NCBI RefSeq assembly: GCF_000711295.1
Contig: NZ_JOMJ01000003.1
Location: forward strand, 943,001-1,007,000
DNA from: Desulfohalovibrio reitneri
Lineage (GTDB): Bacteria; Desulfobacterota; Desulfovibrionia; Desulfovibrionales; Desulfovibrionaceae
Length of the DNA: 64,000 bases
Reading direction: 5' to 3'
Shown: piece by piece, positions 39,501-47,444 of the stretch
Layout: each line of letters opens with the position of its first letter
Numbering within the stretch: position 1 is the first letter of the stretch
Position numbers and translations under genes: made by a program
The notes under the pieces: model-generated
Told to the model about the DNA's origin: nothing
What the model saw: only the letters and a program-made list of their open reading frames with translations
The model's database searches: none

Positions 39501-40222
39501 GCCTTGTACAGCGTGCCCGCCTCTGAGCCGGGCATGGTGGTCTGAAGCTGGCCGAGCACGGCGAGCTGCTCGTTCAGGGGAATATTGCTAGCCGCAGCCA
39601 CCGCGCCGATGTTCTTGATGGCGTCGGCCATCTGGGTGCCGTTGGTCTTGAACGAGGCCACGGTCTGCGCCATGGCTCCGGAAAAAGCGGTCGCCCATTC
39701 CATGTCGTTCATGTCGGCCATGATGGGCTTGAAGATCCCGTAGGCGGTGGTGAAGGTGCCGACCATCTCCTGGGTGGTGGCCTTGGTCGCCTTGGCGGTC
39801 ATGGCGGCCATGGAGGTAAAGACGCCCACCGCCTCGTCGCTGAGGTTGGACAGGGCCGATTTCACGTCATAGGTGGCGGTGATGAAGGCGGCCTTGTCGG
39901 CACCGGACCACTGGTTGGTGAAGGATTCGGCGGCGTCCTCGATGGCACGGAGATCCTGCACGCCCAAGGACGCCAGCTCTCCCAGGGCCTTCTGGGTCGC
40001 GGCGGTGGAGGCGACCAAGGCGGCGGGCACTGCCATCAGGGCCAGTCCCGCCCCCAGCATCATGGTGCCTTGCTGGATACGGTCCAGGTTGCGGGTCATC
40101 CGCTCGCTGGCATCCGCGACGGTGGAATCGAGGTCCATCATGGAGCCACGGATGCGCTGCGCGTTCTGCGAGAACGCATCCTTCATCGATACCACTATGC
40201 CCAGTCCGAGATCGCCGTTCAT
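36587..40222 (-). CDS. tail tape measure protein
   Basis: Longest gene of the prophage (1211 aa), setting tail length. Seen: LGIVVSMKDAFSQNAQ at the N-terminus, a TP901-type region (AATQKALGELASLGV, GTFTTAYGIFKP) in residues 70-350, several hydrophobic helices between 380 and 760, and a proline-rich C-terminus. It follows the chaperone-type genes as expected. Confidence 0.9.
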   Translation of the reverse strand: MNGDLGLGIVVSMKDAFSQNAQRIRGSMMDLDSTVADASERMTRNLDRIQQGTMMLGAGLALMAVPAALVASTAATQKALGELASLGVQDLRAIEDAAESFTNQWSGADKAAFITATYDVKSALSNLSDEAVGVFTSMAAMTAKATKATTQEMVGTFTTAYGIFKPIMADMNDMEWATAFSGAMAQTVASFKTNGTQMADAIKNIGAVAAASNIPLNEQLAVLGQLQTTMPGSEAGTLYKAFIMKAAEAGDELGLSFTDTSGRLKGVVPILQEIKRQFPDLSNAAAQVKLKKAFGSDEAVKFLLQMSAGMESLEGNIQSVGRAMKTGTAVTEQMADAMNQDIGARFLLLRQQMANLSEILGRTLLPVVTPVINGVSRFILFLQRMAKSMPGVTRLVLGLSMALGTILVVAGAVTAAVGMVGLMLPAIKAGFVAISAALAGVGSAVATYFLPVTAIIAGVILSVYLLKRAWETNFGGIQEIITGAWNKVSLVFRGFRELVGSLSGGVGQMSAELAQKLESAGLLGFVVTVFKAYYRVREALSGLWGAFSHAFGRIRAILEPTVRTLMSAYAALASAVFSVVEIFGVAVSATDGSSWRTFGTVIGTVAGVLLQGLAFALKIVAWNLSLIVRALAVVVRSVVWVGKIIVGSLIGATKFIYKFLLPVRMIGEAFVAAGKIIYAVWQVLTGDISLLDGLKAIGGAVYGFLATPFRWARDVVVGVWNFISGIFTSIGRLVADAAGQIGQAILNLPIISTLREMFATVRSFFAGDTTFFEAGKKLLVTLGEGIWSAVTYPFTMLKNALGKLRNLLPFSDAREGPLARLTASGSALLKTLADGMSLTQSLPAKVFGFAARGILSAAAGAWQQIKSAGGNLMDAASAPFRMAGKLWDGLTTGAQSVAAKAGAIFGGLKQSLFGDTPELAITPPKVNAWDALATGAVNVRDRIVATLSAVPGAVGRIFASAGTEGQSLWQRLSSGASAGIQAIKDRSAGIANGLLSSARAMLGVQGPVPQVAEQKQPFKTAQPAESIGQRIIESVLSLVPRLDERLVPKALSAMLMLQPVMATATPPPHPMNGTVQTVAAAVEPVSKNYIQPLTVELALEKGDASLAPGGIERPITSAPTPIAKPLQSGLAETVPSERLISPARTAPATPQRGEEAGPGARELLESLLSRLDGLADRPVELSVTTNIDGRKVAEAVYKDLRERKIRNYETL

Positions 40223-40444
40223 CTATCGCCGTTCCGTTTGCTCACGTTCAAAATCAAGCTGCCGCTCGAGGGCCTCGACGAACTGACGCCGGACCCTGAG
40301 CGGCAGCGAGCGGGTTTCCGACCAGCCCCAGTGCAGTCCGCCGTAAGCGAGAAAGAATACGTCGCTTACAAGCGAACTCCTGGGAACAAAAAAGCCGGTT
40401 CGGCCTCCAGACGGGTGCGGATCTTGGTGCCGCAGCCATCGCAT
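40223..40444 (-). CDS. small phage protein (DUF6760-like)
   Basis: Small protein encoded between the chaperone-type gene and the tape measure gene; the C-terminal part VFFLAYGGLHWGWSETRSLP followed by a RRQFVEALERQLDFE helix resembles DUF6760 proteins found at this position. The only in-frame standard start is the ATG at 40444, which overlaps the upstream gene by 79 bases; a shorter start inside would need a rare codon. AGGAG lies near 40380. The protein is real in my view but its start is uncertain. Confidence 0.6.
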   Translation of the reverse strand: MRWLRHQDPHPSGGRTGFFVPRSSLVSDVFFLAYGGLHWGWSETRSLPLRVRRQFVEALERQLDFEREQTERR

Positions 40445-41043
40445 TCGGTTTCGACCGAGGTGTCGATTCCCGCGTCGACCCGCGACATCTCCTGCCGCAG
40501 GGCGTTGCGGTCGCGCATCGACATTTCCGCCAGGCTCTTCTTGGAAGGTGCCTTGCCGTCGATGTCGAGAATGCGGATGAGCATGGCCGAGGAGATGTTG
40601 GGCTCGCGCAGGCTGGCCAGGCGCTTTTCCTTATGGCCGTCGAGATATCCGAAGCGCACGGTTTTCTTCGAGCCGGGCAGCTTGAAGGCGAACTCCCGCT
40701 CTTCGCCGTAGGGGGTGACCTTGAGATCCTCGAGATTGACGGTCACGAAGTTGGTCATGCGGCAGGCGCTGTTCGGGCAGCTCAGCTCCAGCTCCACCTC
40801 GTCCCCGAGGGAAATCTGGCGCAGGCGGACCAGGGCGAACAACCGGTCACCCGAGAGCAGGTTCATCACCTCGGAAAGATCGGGATCGGTCTTCTCGCCC
40901 AGCCGGACGAAACAGTTGCGGAGCACCTGGTTGATCGCCTCTCCGGAGCGGATCAGGCGCTGGTTGGTGAGCAGTTCTTCCTCGGCCCCGGTCATTTCCC
41001 GGAGCTCGAGTTCAGTGCCGCTTGGCAGTTCAAAGCTGTACAT
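40366..41043 (-). CDS. T4-type baseplate/tail assembly protein with zinc ribbon
   Basis: 225-residue protein of the T4-like baseplate family (gp26-like) placed where tail assembly chaperones are found. Seen: ELREMTGAEEELLTNQRL, and two cysteine pairs, CPNSAC at mid-protein and CDGCGT near the C-terminus, that could bind zinc. The MYSFELPSG start is 15 bases after the tube gene. Confidence 0.7.
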   Translation of the reverse strand: MYSFELPSGTELELREMTGAEEELLTNQRLIRSGEAINQVLRNCFVRLGEKTDPDLSEVMNLLSGDRLFALVRLRQISLGDEVELELSCPNSACRMTNFVTVNLEDLKVTPYGEEREFAFKLPGSKKTVRFGYLDGHKEKRLASLREPNISSAMLIRILDIDGKAPSKKSLAEMSMRDRNALRQEMSRVDAGIDTSVETECDGCGTKIRTRLEAEPAFLFPGVRL

Positions 41044-41058
41044 GGTCGATCCTCCGGT

Positions 41059-41520
41059 TTAGGTCCAGTATTGGAAGCAGATGGTGAGCTTCTCGATGGT
41101 GTTCTCGGTGTTGCCACCCTCGAGCTCGTCGTATTCGAGCGCTTTCACCCAGGCCCCGTGCAAGGTCCAGCGGCGGGTCTCGTTGCCGGTGCGGTCGTAG
41201 CGGACAACGTCGATGTCGCGCATGTAGTCGGCGGGAAGGCCGCCGGTGACGGCGTTCACGTCCACCTGTTTCTTGATCCATTCGCGGGCAGCCTCGTCGG
41301 AGCCGTCCTGCAGGTTGCCTTTCTCGAGGGTGATGTCCTCGAACTTGACCCGCCCCGCCACCTTCTGGTCGAACATCGAACCGGCCGGGGCAAAGGCCAC
41401 TTCCTCGAATTCGGTTTTGGGCTCCTGTCCCTTGTGGAACAGGGCCACGTCGAAGCCGATTACCTCGATGGCGAACTGCCAGTTCTGATAAAGGCTTTTG
41501 GGCATGTTTCCGCTTCTCAT
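41059..41520 (-). CDS. tail tube protein (T4 gp19-like)
   Basis: 153-residue tube subunit: FAIEVIGFDVALFHKGQEP, GRVKFEDITLEKG and RWTLHGAWVKALEYDELEGG are the recurring beta strands of the gp19 family, ending in LTICFQYWT. The start may be ATG at 41520 (GGGAG nine bases upstream) or the in-frame ATG at 41505. It follows the sheath gene by 15 bases. Confidence 0.87.
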   Translation of the reverse strand: MRSGNMPKSLYQNWQFAIEVIGFDVALFHKGQEPKTEFEEVAFAPAGSMFDQKVAGRVKFEDITLEKGNLQDGSDEAAREWIKKQVDVNAVTGGLPADYMRDIDVVRYDRTGNETRRWTLHGAWVKALEYDELEGGNTENTIEKLTICFQYWT

Positions 41521-41535
41521 AGCCGTATTCTCCCG

Positions 41536-43065
41536 TTAGATGATTTCTTTGAAGTCCGCGCCGGTGCTGGTCAGGATGAAGTTCAGCTCGATGAACTCAG
41601 CCGTCTTGGTCGGCTTGACGAACACGCGGGCCACCATTTCGTTGCGGTCGATGACCGCCGGGGTGTTGGTCTCCTCGTCGCACTGGAAGGCGAAGTCGTA
41701 GAGGCCGCCCTTGTCCTTGATGTCCTGCAGGAAGGGATTGATCAGGCGACCGAGGGCACGCCAGGTCTGGGGATGGTTCGGTTCGAACACCACGAAGCGG
41801 GAGGATTCCGAGATGGCTTCCTCCATGTACATCATCAGGCGGCGGACGTTGATGCGGTCCACGGCCGATGGCTGGCTCTGCAGTGTCTTCTGCCCCCAGA
41901 TGTTGATGCCGGTGTCGGGGAACACGGCGATGACGTTGACCCCTTCCGGATAGAGCACATCGCGCTCGCCACGGCTGGTTTTGTAGGCCAGGGAGAGCGT
42001 GTTGAAGATGCGGCCCCGGTCGATACCGGCGGGCGCGTTCCAGACGTTGGTCTTCTGGTCGCTGCGGGCGATGCAGCCCGCCACCGCGCCGCAGGGCGGC
42101 ACCAGCTTCTTGCGCGAGTTGACCGGATCGCTGATCTCCAGCCAGGGGTAGTAGAGCGCCGCGTAGGAGGAGTTGAAGGCCGCGTGGCTGTACATCCCTT
42201 GTCCCTTGCGGAAGTCGACTGCTTCGAGCGGCTCCAGATGTATGGGCGTGTCGGCGATGAACAGCAGATCCTTGCGCCCCTCGGCATAGGCGATTCCGGC
42301 GTTGATCACCGGCACCGTGGTGACGCCGGGAACCATCAGCAGGTTCAGGGCGTCGATCTCATCAAAGCCATAGAGGCCGGTATGCTGCGAGGGATCGCCG
42401 ATGAAATCGGCATCGGCCAGATCGGTCAGTCCGTTGTCGCCGCCGCCGAGCGTGAACACGCCCAATGTCGGACGGTCGCAGGGCGTTCCCGACGCGGCTG
42501 CCAGATCCTGGACCAGGATGAAATCCGAACGGTCGTTGATCGCCAGCTCCACATGGTTCGGCAGCGTCTCGTCCATGCTCAGATCCTTGAACACCTCGAC
42601 CACATCGCCTTTATGCCGGACCACCAGGTTGAAATGGTTGGCCGGGTCGAGGGAGCCGTCCTCGATGGAGACGGAGAGCCGGTCCCCCCAGACACCTTCG
42701 TTCACGGCCTCGATCCGCAGGGCGTCGGCGGGCGTCGCCTCACGGTTCTGCAGCACGATGGAAGATTTGAGCGCCGTCAGGGTGTCCCGGTCGGTGGAGT
42801 CGGTGAGATGGGCGATGCGGGTGACGTAGAGGACCGAGCCGCCGTTGTCGAAAAACGCCCGTGCGGCGTAGGCCAGATAGCTCTCGTTGATATAGGAGCC
42901 GAAACGGTTGATGAACTGTTCCCAGCTCGTCACCAGCACGGGCTTGTTGATCGGGCCTTTCTCGGCCACTCCGACCATGGCGGCCGACGAGGTCGAGATC
43001 TGCTTCACATAGAAACTGAAGTCCGTTTCCCGGGTGTAAATCCCGGGCGATAGATAGGTCGGCAT
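41536..43065 (-). CDS. tail sheath protein
   Basis: Contractile sheath subunit (509 aa). Seen: YLSPGIYTRETDFSFYVKQI at the N-terminus, VGVAEKGPINKPVLVTSWEQ, and the C-terminal ESSRFVVFEPNHPQTWRALG with INPFLQDIKDKGGLYDFAFQ, the conserved helical domain. This gene defines the prophage as myovirus-like. Confidence 0.92.
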   Translation of the reverse strand: MPTYLSPGIYTRETDFSFYVKQISTSSAAMVGVAEKGPINKPVLVTSWEQFINRFGSYINESYLAYAARAFFDNGGSVLYVTRIAHLTDSTDRDTLTALKSSIVLQNREATPADALRIEAVNEGVWGDRLSVSIEDGSLDPANHFNLVVRHKGDVVEVFKDLSMDETLPNHVELAINDRSDFILVQDLAAASGTPCDRPTLGVFTLGGGDNGLTDLADADFIGDPSQHTGLYGFDEIDALNLLMVPGVTTVPVINAGIAYAEGRKDLLFIADTPIHLEPLEAVDFRKGQGMYSHAAFNSSYAALYYPWLEISDPVNSRKKLVPPCGAVAGCIARSDQKTNVWNAPAGIDRGRIFNTLSLAYKTSRGERDVLYPEGVNVIAVFPDTGINIWGQKTLQSQPSAVDRINVRRLMMYMEEAISESSRFVVFEPNHPQTWRALGRLINPFLQDIKDKGGLYDFAFQCDEETNTPAVIDRNEMVARVFVKPTKTAEFIELNFILTSTGADFKEII

Positions 43066-43067
43066 GG

Positions 43068-43325
43068 TTATTTCCTCCGCTTGCTGGTGGTCTTGGCCTC
43101 ATCGGCTGCGGCGTCATCGGTTGCCGTGGGCTTTTCCGGCTCCGGTTCCGCGCCGCCGGTAAGGTCGGTGATGCGCACCAGGCCGCGTTTTCCGGCGGTC
43201 TTGATCTCGGCGGAGAGGTCCTTGCGGGCGATGCTCTTGCGTTCTCGCGGCCCGAGGTGAAGGGTTCCCTGGCCGGAGAGGTTGAACGTCAGGGGTTGGA
43301 ACTGCAGGTTTCTGATCTCGATCAC
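43068..43325 (-). CDS. small phage protein, charged tail
   Basis: 85-residue protein with a beta-rich first half (MIEIRNLQFQPLTFNLSGQG) and a disordered acidic-basic tail ending KTTSKRRK. Two bases upstream of the sheath gene. No family recognised; similar small proteins lie next to sheath genes in other myophages. Confidence 0.65.
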   Translation of the reverse strand: MIEIRNLQFQPLTFNLSGQGTLHLGPRERKSIARKDLSAEIKTAGKRGLVRITDLTGGAEPEPEKPTATDDAAADEAKTTSKRRK

Positions 43326-43337
43326 GGTTGTTCTCCT

Positions 43338-43886
43338 TTACGGTTGAATGGTTCGTTGCTCTGTCACGTCGCCGTGAAACTGGAAGGTCCGGTCCCGGAT
43401 CAGCCGACCGTCGCGCAGGTCGCCGTCGTACACCGGGCAGGATTCGATGCGGATGCGTCCGGAGCTTTGCCGGAGGTTGGAGAGGTTCACCCGGGCCAGG
43501 CCGCCCAGAGGAACCAGTTCGGTAAGGTTCAGGCTGCCCTGGTCGGCGATGGCGATCTCCGGGTAAAGCTGGAGGAACCGCGAAATCGATTCGCTAAACC
43601 TAAGCAGTTCGGCCTCCCGGTCCACGGTCACCACCAGGTCGAAATCGAGGTGATAGAGACGGGGAAACCGGCACTCCTCGAAACTCAGCTCCGCGACATT
43701 CTTCTCGAACAGGCGGCTCTGGCTGCGGCGGAAACGGTCTTCCGCCAGCTTCGGCCCCTGGAGGATGACGCTGGGGGTACGCTGGACCTCGAACAGGTCA
43801 TCCGGGAACACCAGCACGGTGTCCGGGTGGATGGCCTGCTTGGCCAGGCGGATCAGTGTTTCTGTGACGGTCTGTATCGTGCTCAA
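43338..43886 (-). CDS. tail terminator/completion-like protein
   Basis: 182-residue protein in the tail terminator position between head-tail genes and the sheath. Strands ELSFEECRFPRLYHLDFDLV and a long C-terminal beta region fit a gpU-like fold, but no signature is decisive. It starts at TTG (43886) with GGAGG six bases upstream; no ATG is available. A 33-bp element ends 25 bases before it. Confidence 0.65.
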   Translation of the reverse strand: MSTIQTVTETLIRLAKQAIHPDTVLVFPDDLFEVQRTPSVILQGPKLAEDRFRRSQSRLFEKNVAELSFEECRFPRLYHLDFDLVVTVDREAELLRFSESISRFLQLYPEIAIADQGSLNLTELVPLGGLARVNLSNLRQSSGRIRIESCPVYDGDLRDGRLIRDRTFQFHGDVTEQRTIQP

Positions 43887-43910
43887 GGGACGCCTCCGTT
43901 TTCTGCCTGG

Positions 43911-43943
43911 TTACTTACCGGAAGCGCTGGCGATGTGTCGGAG
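43911..43943 (-). repeat. 33-bp phage element, copy 3
   Basis: Plus strand TTACTTACCGGA-N15-TCGGAG between the gp10-like gene and the tail terminator gene, 25 bases before the TTG start. The spacer GCGCTGGCGATGT is nearly identical to copy 4. Confidence 0.78.
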
Positions 43944-43945
43944 GC

Positions 43946-44431
43946 TCAAAGCGCGGAGCGGATCGCCTCGCGATAGTTCTGGAGGATCTGTTCGCGGTAC
44001 TTCTCCATCACCGGATGCAGAAAGGGTCTGGCGGGGATGATGATGGTCGCGCCGTTCGGATGTTTGATGGTGGCTCCGTACTCCATGACGGCACCGATGT
44101 TCACCATTTCTTCCCCGTCCTTGTTTACGGTGCCGCGCAGCAGGCCGACGAACACCTTGTCAGCCATGATCTTCTGGGTGATGGCGTTGACGAGAAAGCC
44201 GGTGTCGATGAGCGCCTTGCTGGAACCTTTGCGCTCGATTGTGCTTGCGGCGAGTTTCACAAAGGCCTGTCCGCCCGGGGCCTGGGAGCGAATCCCCCGC
44301 TGGATCTCGCGCACCAGAAAAAGGGCGTTGCGGATCGTGGCCTGACGCAGGGCGGTGGCCAGGCGCGGCCCCATGCCGGTGGTCAGCTTGGCGCGGGCCT
44401 TGTCCCAGTCACCGGTCCGCCTAACGCCCAT
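43946..44431 (-). CDS. HK97 gp10-like / virion morphogenesis protein
   Basis: 161-residue head-tail joining protein: RRTGDWDKARAKLTTGMG, SSKALIDTGFLVNAITQKI and GATIIIPARPFLHPVMEKY are typical for the gp10 / Mu gpG family (the ARPFL motif is diagnostic). It overlaps the previous gene by 11 bases. Confidence 0.82.
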   Translation of the reverse strand: MGVRRTGDWDKARAKLTTGMGPRLATALRQATIRNALFLVREIQRGIRSQAPGGQAFVKLAASTIERKGSSKALIDTGFLVNAITQKIMADKVFVGLLRGTVNKDGEEMVNIGAVMEYGATIKHPNGATIIIPARPFLHPVMEKYREQILQNYREAIRSAL

Positions 44432-44780
44432 TGAGCTTCACCAGTTGCAGGTTCTTGTGAGTGACGGTGCCGAAGAAGTGTTCTTCTTCCACACTCTGTA
44501 TGCGATAGGTTTCCCGGTCTGCGTCCAGGCGGTCTTCACCCCGGACGTCGGCATCCGGAAGGACGCAGGCGAGCGCGTCAATCTTGCCGCTCAACTCCTC
44601 CGGCGGGGTTTCGTTCAGTTCGAGGGGGATGACAGAAACTTCTGAATATTCGGCATCGTCGGTGCCGTAAAGCCGCTCGCCGGGAACCACGCGCAGAACC
44701 CGTGCGGTCTGGCCCGAGGAGAGGATCAGCCGGGCGACGTCGGCCATGGCTTCGGCGCGTTCCCGGTCATTCAACAACAT
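44421..44780 (-). CDS. head-tail adaptor-like protein
   Basis: 119-residue protein in the head-tail connector block, with a helical N-terminus and beta strands (VLRVVPGERLYGTDD, RETYRIQSVEEEHFFG), fitting SPP1 gp16-like stoppers. It overlaps both neighbours (11 and 14 bases). Assignment by position. Confidence 0.65.
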   Translation of the reverse strand: MLLNDRERAEAMADVARLILSSGQTARVLRVVPGERLYGTDDAEYSEVSVIPLELNETPPEELSGKIDALACVLPDADVRGEDRLDADRETYRIQSVEEEHFFGTVTHKNLQLVKLNGR

Positions 44781-45231
44781 CGAGATCGATCCCTTGTTCG
44801 TAGATGACCGGAGTGAGTCCGCTCGGGGTCAGGATGTAGGCTTCCTGATCGAGCTGGGTGGCCGGACGCAGCTCGGTGAGACGCTGCCGGTAGTCGGCGA
44901 GCAGATCGGCCTCGAGCTTGGCCCAATGGCCGGGCTGGCCGGTTTTATCCACCCGCTTGTCGCCACTGGAAAAGGAGAAGGCGTTGGCGGTGGCCGAACG
45001 CATGACCTGGCAGGCGTGGATCTGCGCCATGATCACCAGAAGCTCACGGACCTCGCCGGTGGGATCGGGGGTGATCTCTCCGGCCGTGACCGTCAGCGAT
45101 TGGTCGAGATCGCGGCCAACCCGGAAAACGGCCTTCCGGACGCACCTCTCCAGAGTCTGGTCCTCGAAGAGAGATGCGCCCGGGTCGGATAGGTCGAGCC
45201 GCAGGTCGGCGATCAGGTCACTCAGCAACAC
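44767..45231 (-). CDS. head-tail connector-like protein
   Basis: 154-residue protein, mainly helical (LLSDLIADLRLDLSD, VRKAVFRVGRDLDQSL), resembling gp6/gp15-like adaptor proteins that bind the portal. It overlaps the adjacent genes by 14 bases each. Assignment by fold-like pattern and position. Confidence 0.65.
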   Translation of the reverse strand: MLLSDLIADLRLDLSDPGASLFEDQTLERCVRKAVFRVGRDLDQSLTVTAGEITPDPTGEVRELLVIMAQIHACQVMRSATANAFSFSSGDKRVDKTGQPGHWAKLEADLLADYRQRLTELRPATQLDQEAYILTPSGLTPVIYEQGIDLDVVE

Positions 45232-45577
45232 CTTGCAGGCCCTCCAGGCGGCTCTTGAGCGCGTCGATCACCGTGCGGCGTTTCTCGGTGTCCATGTAGC
45301 CTTTGAGGGTCTCCGGATTGGCTTCCTCGTTGACCCTGGAGATGGCGTCGGTGGCGGAGAGTTTGCTCAGGTCCACCGGTTCCGCGTCATGGTCGGGCTC
45401 TGGAGGGGCGAGCGGTTCCTGCTTCGGCTTGTCGGCCATGGCCAGGCGGCCATTCTTGAGCGCCGCCTGGATCTGCTTGGTGAGGCGTTCCACCTCGACC
45501 ACCTGGCCGGGCTTGAGTTTCAGCCCGGCGTCGGGGATCACCAGAACGCCGGGACGGATGTTCTTGGTTCGATTCAT
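45218..45577 (-). CDS. small head-region protein
   Basis: 119-residue protein: N-terminal beta region (RPGVLVIPDAGLKLKPGQVV) followed by a disordered middle rich in Pro/Glu and a helical C-terminus resembling a Rho-N-like tail (LSKLSATDAISRVNEEANPE). It lies directly after the capsid gene. No known activity. Confidence 0.6.
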   Translation of the reverse strand: MNRTKNIRPGVLVIPDAGLKLKPGQVVEVERLTKQIQAALKNGRLAMADKPKQEPLAPPEPDHDAEPVDLSKLSATDAISRVNEEANPETLKGYMDTEKRRTVIDALKSRLEGLQGVAE

Positions 45578-45596
45578 CTCACGTCACCTCCTAAGA

Positions 45597-46460
45597 TTAC
45601 GGAACCAGTTTGACCTTGGCCATGATGTCGGGGCGGGTAATGCCCTGACCGATTTCGGACCACACCAGCCAGCCGGTCTTGAAGCGGGTCTTTTGATCGA
45701 TGGACTCCGTCTTCAGGTTTTCGCGCACCGGCATCTTTCCGACCTCTTCATCCGGGACGATGATGATCTCGTCCAGCGGCATGGAGGCGGTCAGCAGAAT
45801 GCCGCCGGTGCCGTAGTTCTTGATGACACCCTTCTGGCGCAGCTCGAGCTTGGTCTGGGGATCGAGGTTCCAGCCGCGCATGTCGTTGAACCGGCGGCCA
45901 CGCATGACGATGTACTTCACCGACAGCTCCAGGTCCTCGATGATCGAGATGGCCTCGTTCAGCGCCTCTTCGGTGAGCAGGTCGCCGGTGACCTCGATGG
46001 TGTTGGCCGCCGGGATGGCCGAGGAGAGCACCGAAATGGTGCGGCGGTCCATCTCCTTGCGGATGGCGTCGGCGGCGCTGGTCTGGATGTCCATCAGCGT
46101 GCCGATATTGCCGTTCTTGAGGACGGAAACGTCCACCATCGGGTTGGAGTGGATGCGGTTGGTGGGGAACTCGACCTCGTCCTTGCCCACCTCCTGTTCC
46201 TGAGCCTCACCTTCTTTGCTGATCCAGTGGGCCTTGACCGTAGGCTTCTTCTGATAGACCGGGCGTTCGCCCTTGGGCAGCGTGTGCTTGGTGAGCAGCA
46301 GCGAGGAGATCTCCTTGCGCTTGATCTCCTGTTCAATGGGCGCGGCGATGGCGGCAGCAAGCGCCTGCATGCCTTCCGGCGACTCGAGAGCCTCGCTCAT
46401 GAGCCGCGCCATGGTTTCCATGTACTCCTGGGAATGGATCTTCAACTGATTGGTTTTCAT
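45597..46460 (-). CDS. major capsid protein
   Basis: 287-residue capsid protein of HK97-like fold by position and pattern: an N-terminal helical arm (residues 1-60), a beta-rich E-loop-like KAHWISKEGEAQEQEVGKDE, and the P-domain strands AIRKEMDRRTISVLSSAIPA and YIVMRGRRFNDMRGWNLDP. It follows the decoration and protease/scaffold genes, the usual order. Confidence 0.82.
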   Translation of the reverse strand: MKTNQLKIHSQEYMETMARLMSEALESPEGMQALAAAIAAPIEQEIKRKEISSLLLTKHTLPKGERPVYQKKPTVKAHWISKEGEAQEQEVGKDEVEFPTNRIHSNPMVDVSVLKNGNIGTLMDIQTSAADAIRKEMDRRTISVLSSAIPAANTIEVTGDLLTEEALNEAISIIEDLELSVKYIVMRGRRFNDMRGWNLDPQTKLELRQKGVIKNYGTGGILLTASMPLDEIIIVPDEEVGKMPVRENLKTESIDQKTRFKTGWLVWSEIGQGITRPDIMAKVKLVP

Positions 46461-46478
46461 GTGCGTTGGCTCCTTGGG

Positions 46479-46844
46479 TTAGACAAGCAGGCGGAATTTG
46501 AGGACGCCGCTCTGTACGGAAATTGCCTGGGCGATAACAAGCTGCCTGTTGGCGATGTTGCCGCCTTCGAGCTTTCCGGTGGCAGAGACCTTGAGGTTGT
46601 CTCCGGGGTTGATCGTTCCCTCGAAAACATCCGTTTCGTAGATCCCGCCGCCGCAGTAAATGCCCGGCATTTCACCTTCGGCGTAGTCCTTGATCAGAAT
46701 GCCGAACGAGCGAAGTTCTGGATCGGTGTTGACGGCGAACAGGTCATCGCCGACCACGCGGACTACCTGGCCGAGCTGGCCGTCGCCCTGGATGTGGCCG
46801 TCGCCATAGGCGAGGCCCCGGTGACACGGATTGATGAATGACAT
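46479..46844 (-). CDS. capsid decoration protein-like
   Basis: 121-residue beta-rich protein (GDGQLGQVVRVVGDDLFAVN, GTINPGDNLKVSATGKLEGG) upstream of the capsid gene, where gpD-like head decoration proteins lie. It follows the scaffold stop by 12 bases. Confidence 0.65.
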   Translation of the reverse strand: MSFINPCHRGLAYGDGHIQGDGQLGQVVRVVGDDLFAVNTDPELRSFGILIKDYAEGEMPGIYCGGGIYETDVFEGTINPGDNLKVSATGKLEGGNIANRQLVIAQAISVQSGVLKFRLLV

Positions 46845-46856
46845 GGTGTTTCCTCC

Positions 46857-47444
46857 TTATGCGTTGATTTGCGAATGTTCGGGAGATTCCTCGCCGACAC
46901 GGTTGCGGTAAGCGGCCATGAACCCGTCGCGCAGACGGTCCTCGAGCGACACCTTGCGGTCGTCCACATCGAGAGGCCGGACACCGGCGTCGCTGCGTAG
47001 CGGCGTCTCCGTCGATGCCTTGGCGGCGGGCTTGCCGCCCTGGTCGCTGTCGGCGGGTTTCTCTTCCTTGTCCTTGTCCGCTTTGGTCGACTTGGGCAGG
47101 CGCTCGTAAGCGGCCTCGGTGGCGGCGAAGGCTTCGTCGGACAATTCGGCCAGGCGTTTCAGCTCGGCTTCCCGGTCCTCCTCGGACGCAAAGGAGAGCC
47201 CCTGCTTTTCCAGCCGGGTGAGCAGCTTCTTGGCGCGGGAGCGGCAGGCGGCCGCTTTTTGTTCGGCTTCCAGTTCCTGGACGCGTTTCTGCAGCTCGGC
47301 GATCTGGGCCTTGAGCTGCCGGTTTTCCTTTTCCAGGTCGGTAACGCGAGCGGGATCGCCTTCCTGCTGGGCCGGTTTCTTCTTGGCCGCGTCAGATTCA
47401 GTCTTGGCGGCCGGGTCATCGGTGGGTTTGGTTTTGTCTTCCAT
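46857..47444 (-). CDS. nested in-frame scaffold protein (internal start)
   Basis: In-frame ATG at 47444 inside the fusion gene, preceded by AAGGAGAT six bases upstream, would give a separate 195-residue protein beginning MEDKTKPTDD. It contains a long coiled coil (VTDLEKENRQLKAQIAELQK) and charged disordered ends, typical of phage scaffolds. It mirrors the lambda C/Nu3 arrangement, where the scaffold is translated from within the protease gene. Confidence 0.7.
   Translation of the reverse strand: MEDKTKPTDDPAAKTESDAAKKKPAQQEGDPARVTDLEKENRQLKAQIAELQKRVQELEAEQKAAACRSRAKKLLTRLEKQGLSFASEEDREAELKRLAELSDEAFAATEAAYERLPKSTKADKDKEEKPADSDQGGKPAAKASTETPLRSDAGVRPLDVDDRKVSLEDRLRDGFMAAYRNRVGEESPEHSQINA

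Noticed and set aside
40633-43053. 806-codon plus-strand open frame opposite the chaperone-type, tube and sheath genes
   Set aside because: It spans three well-supported minus-strand genes and shows no family pattern.
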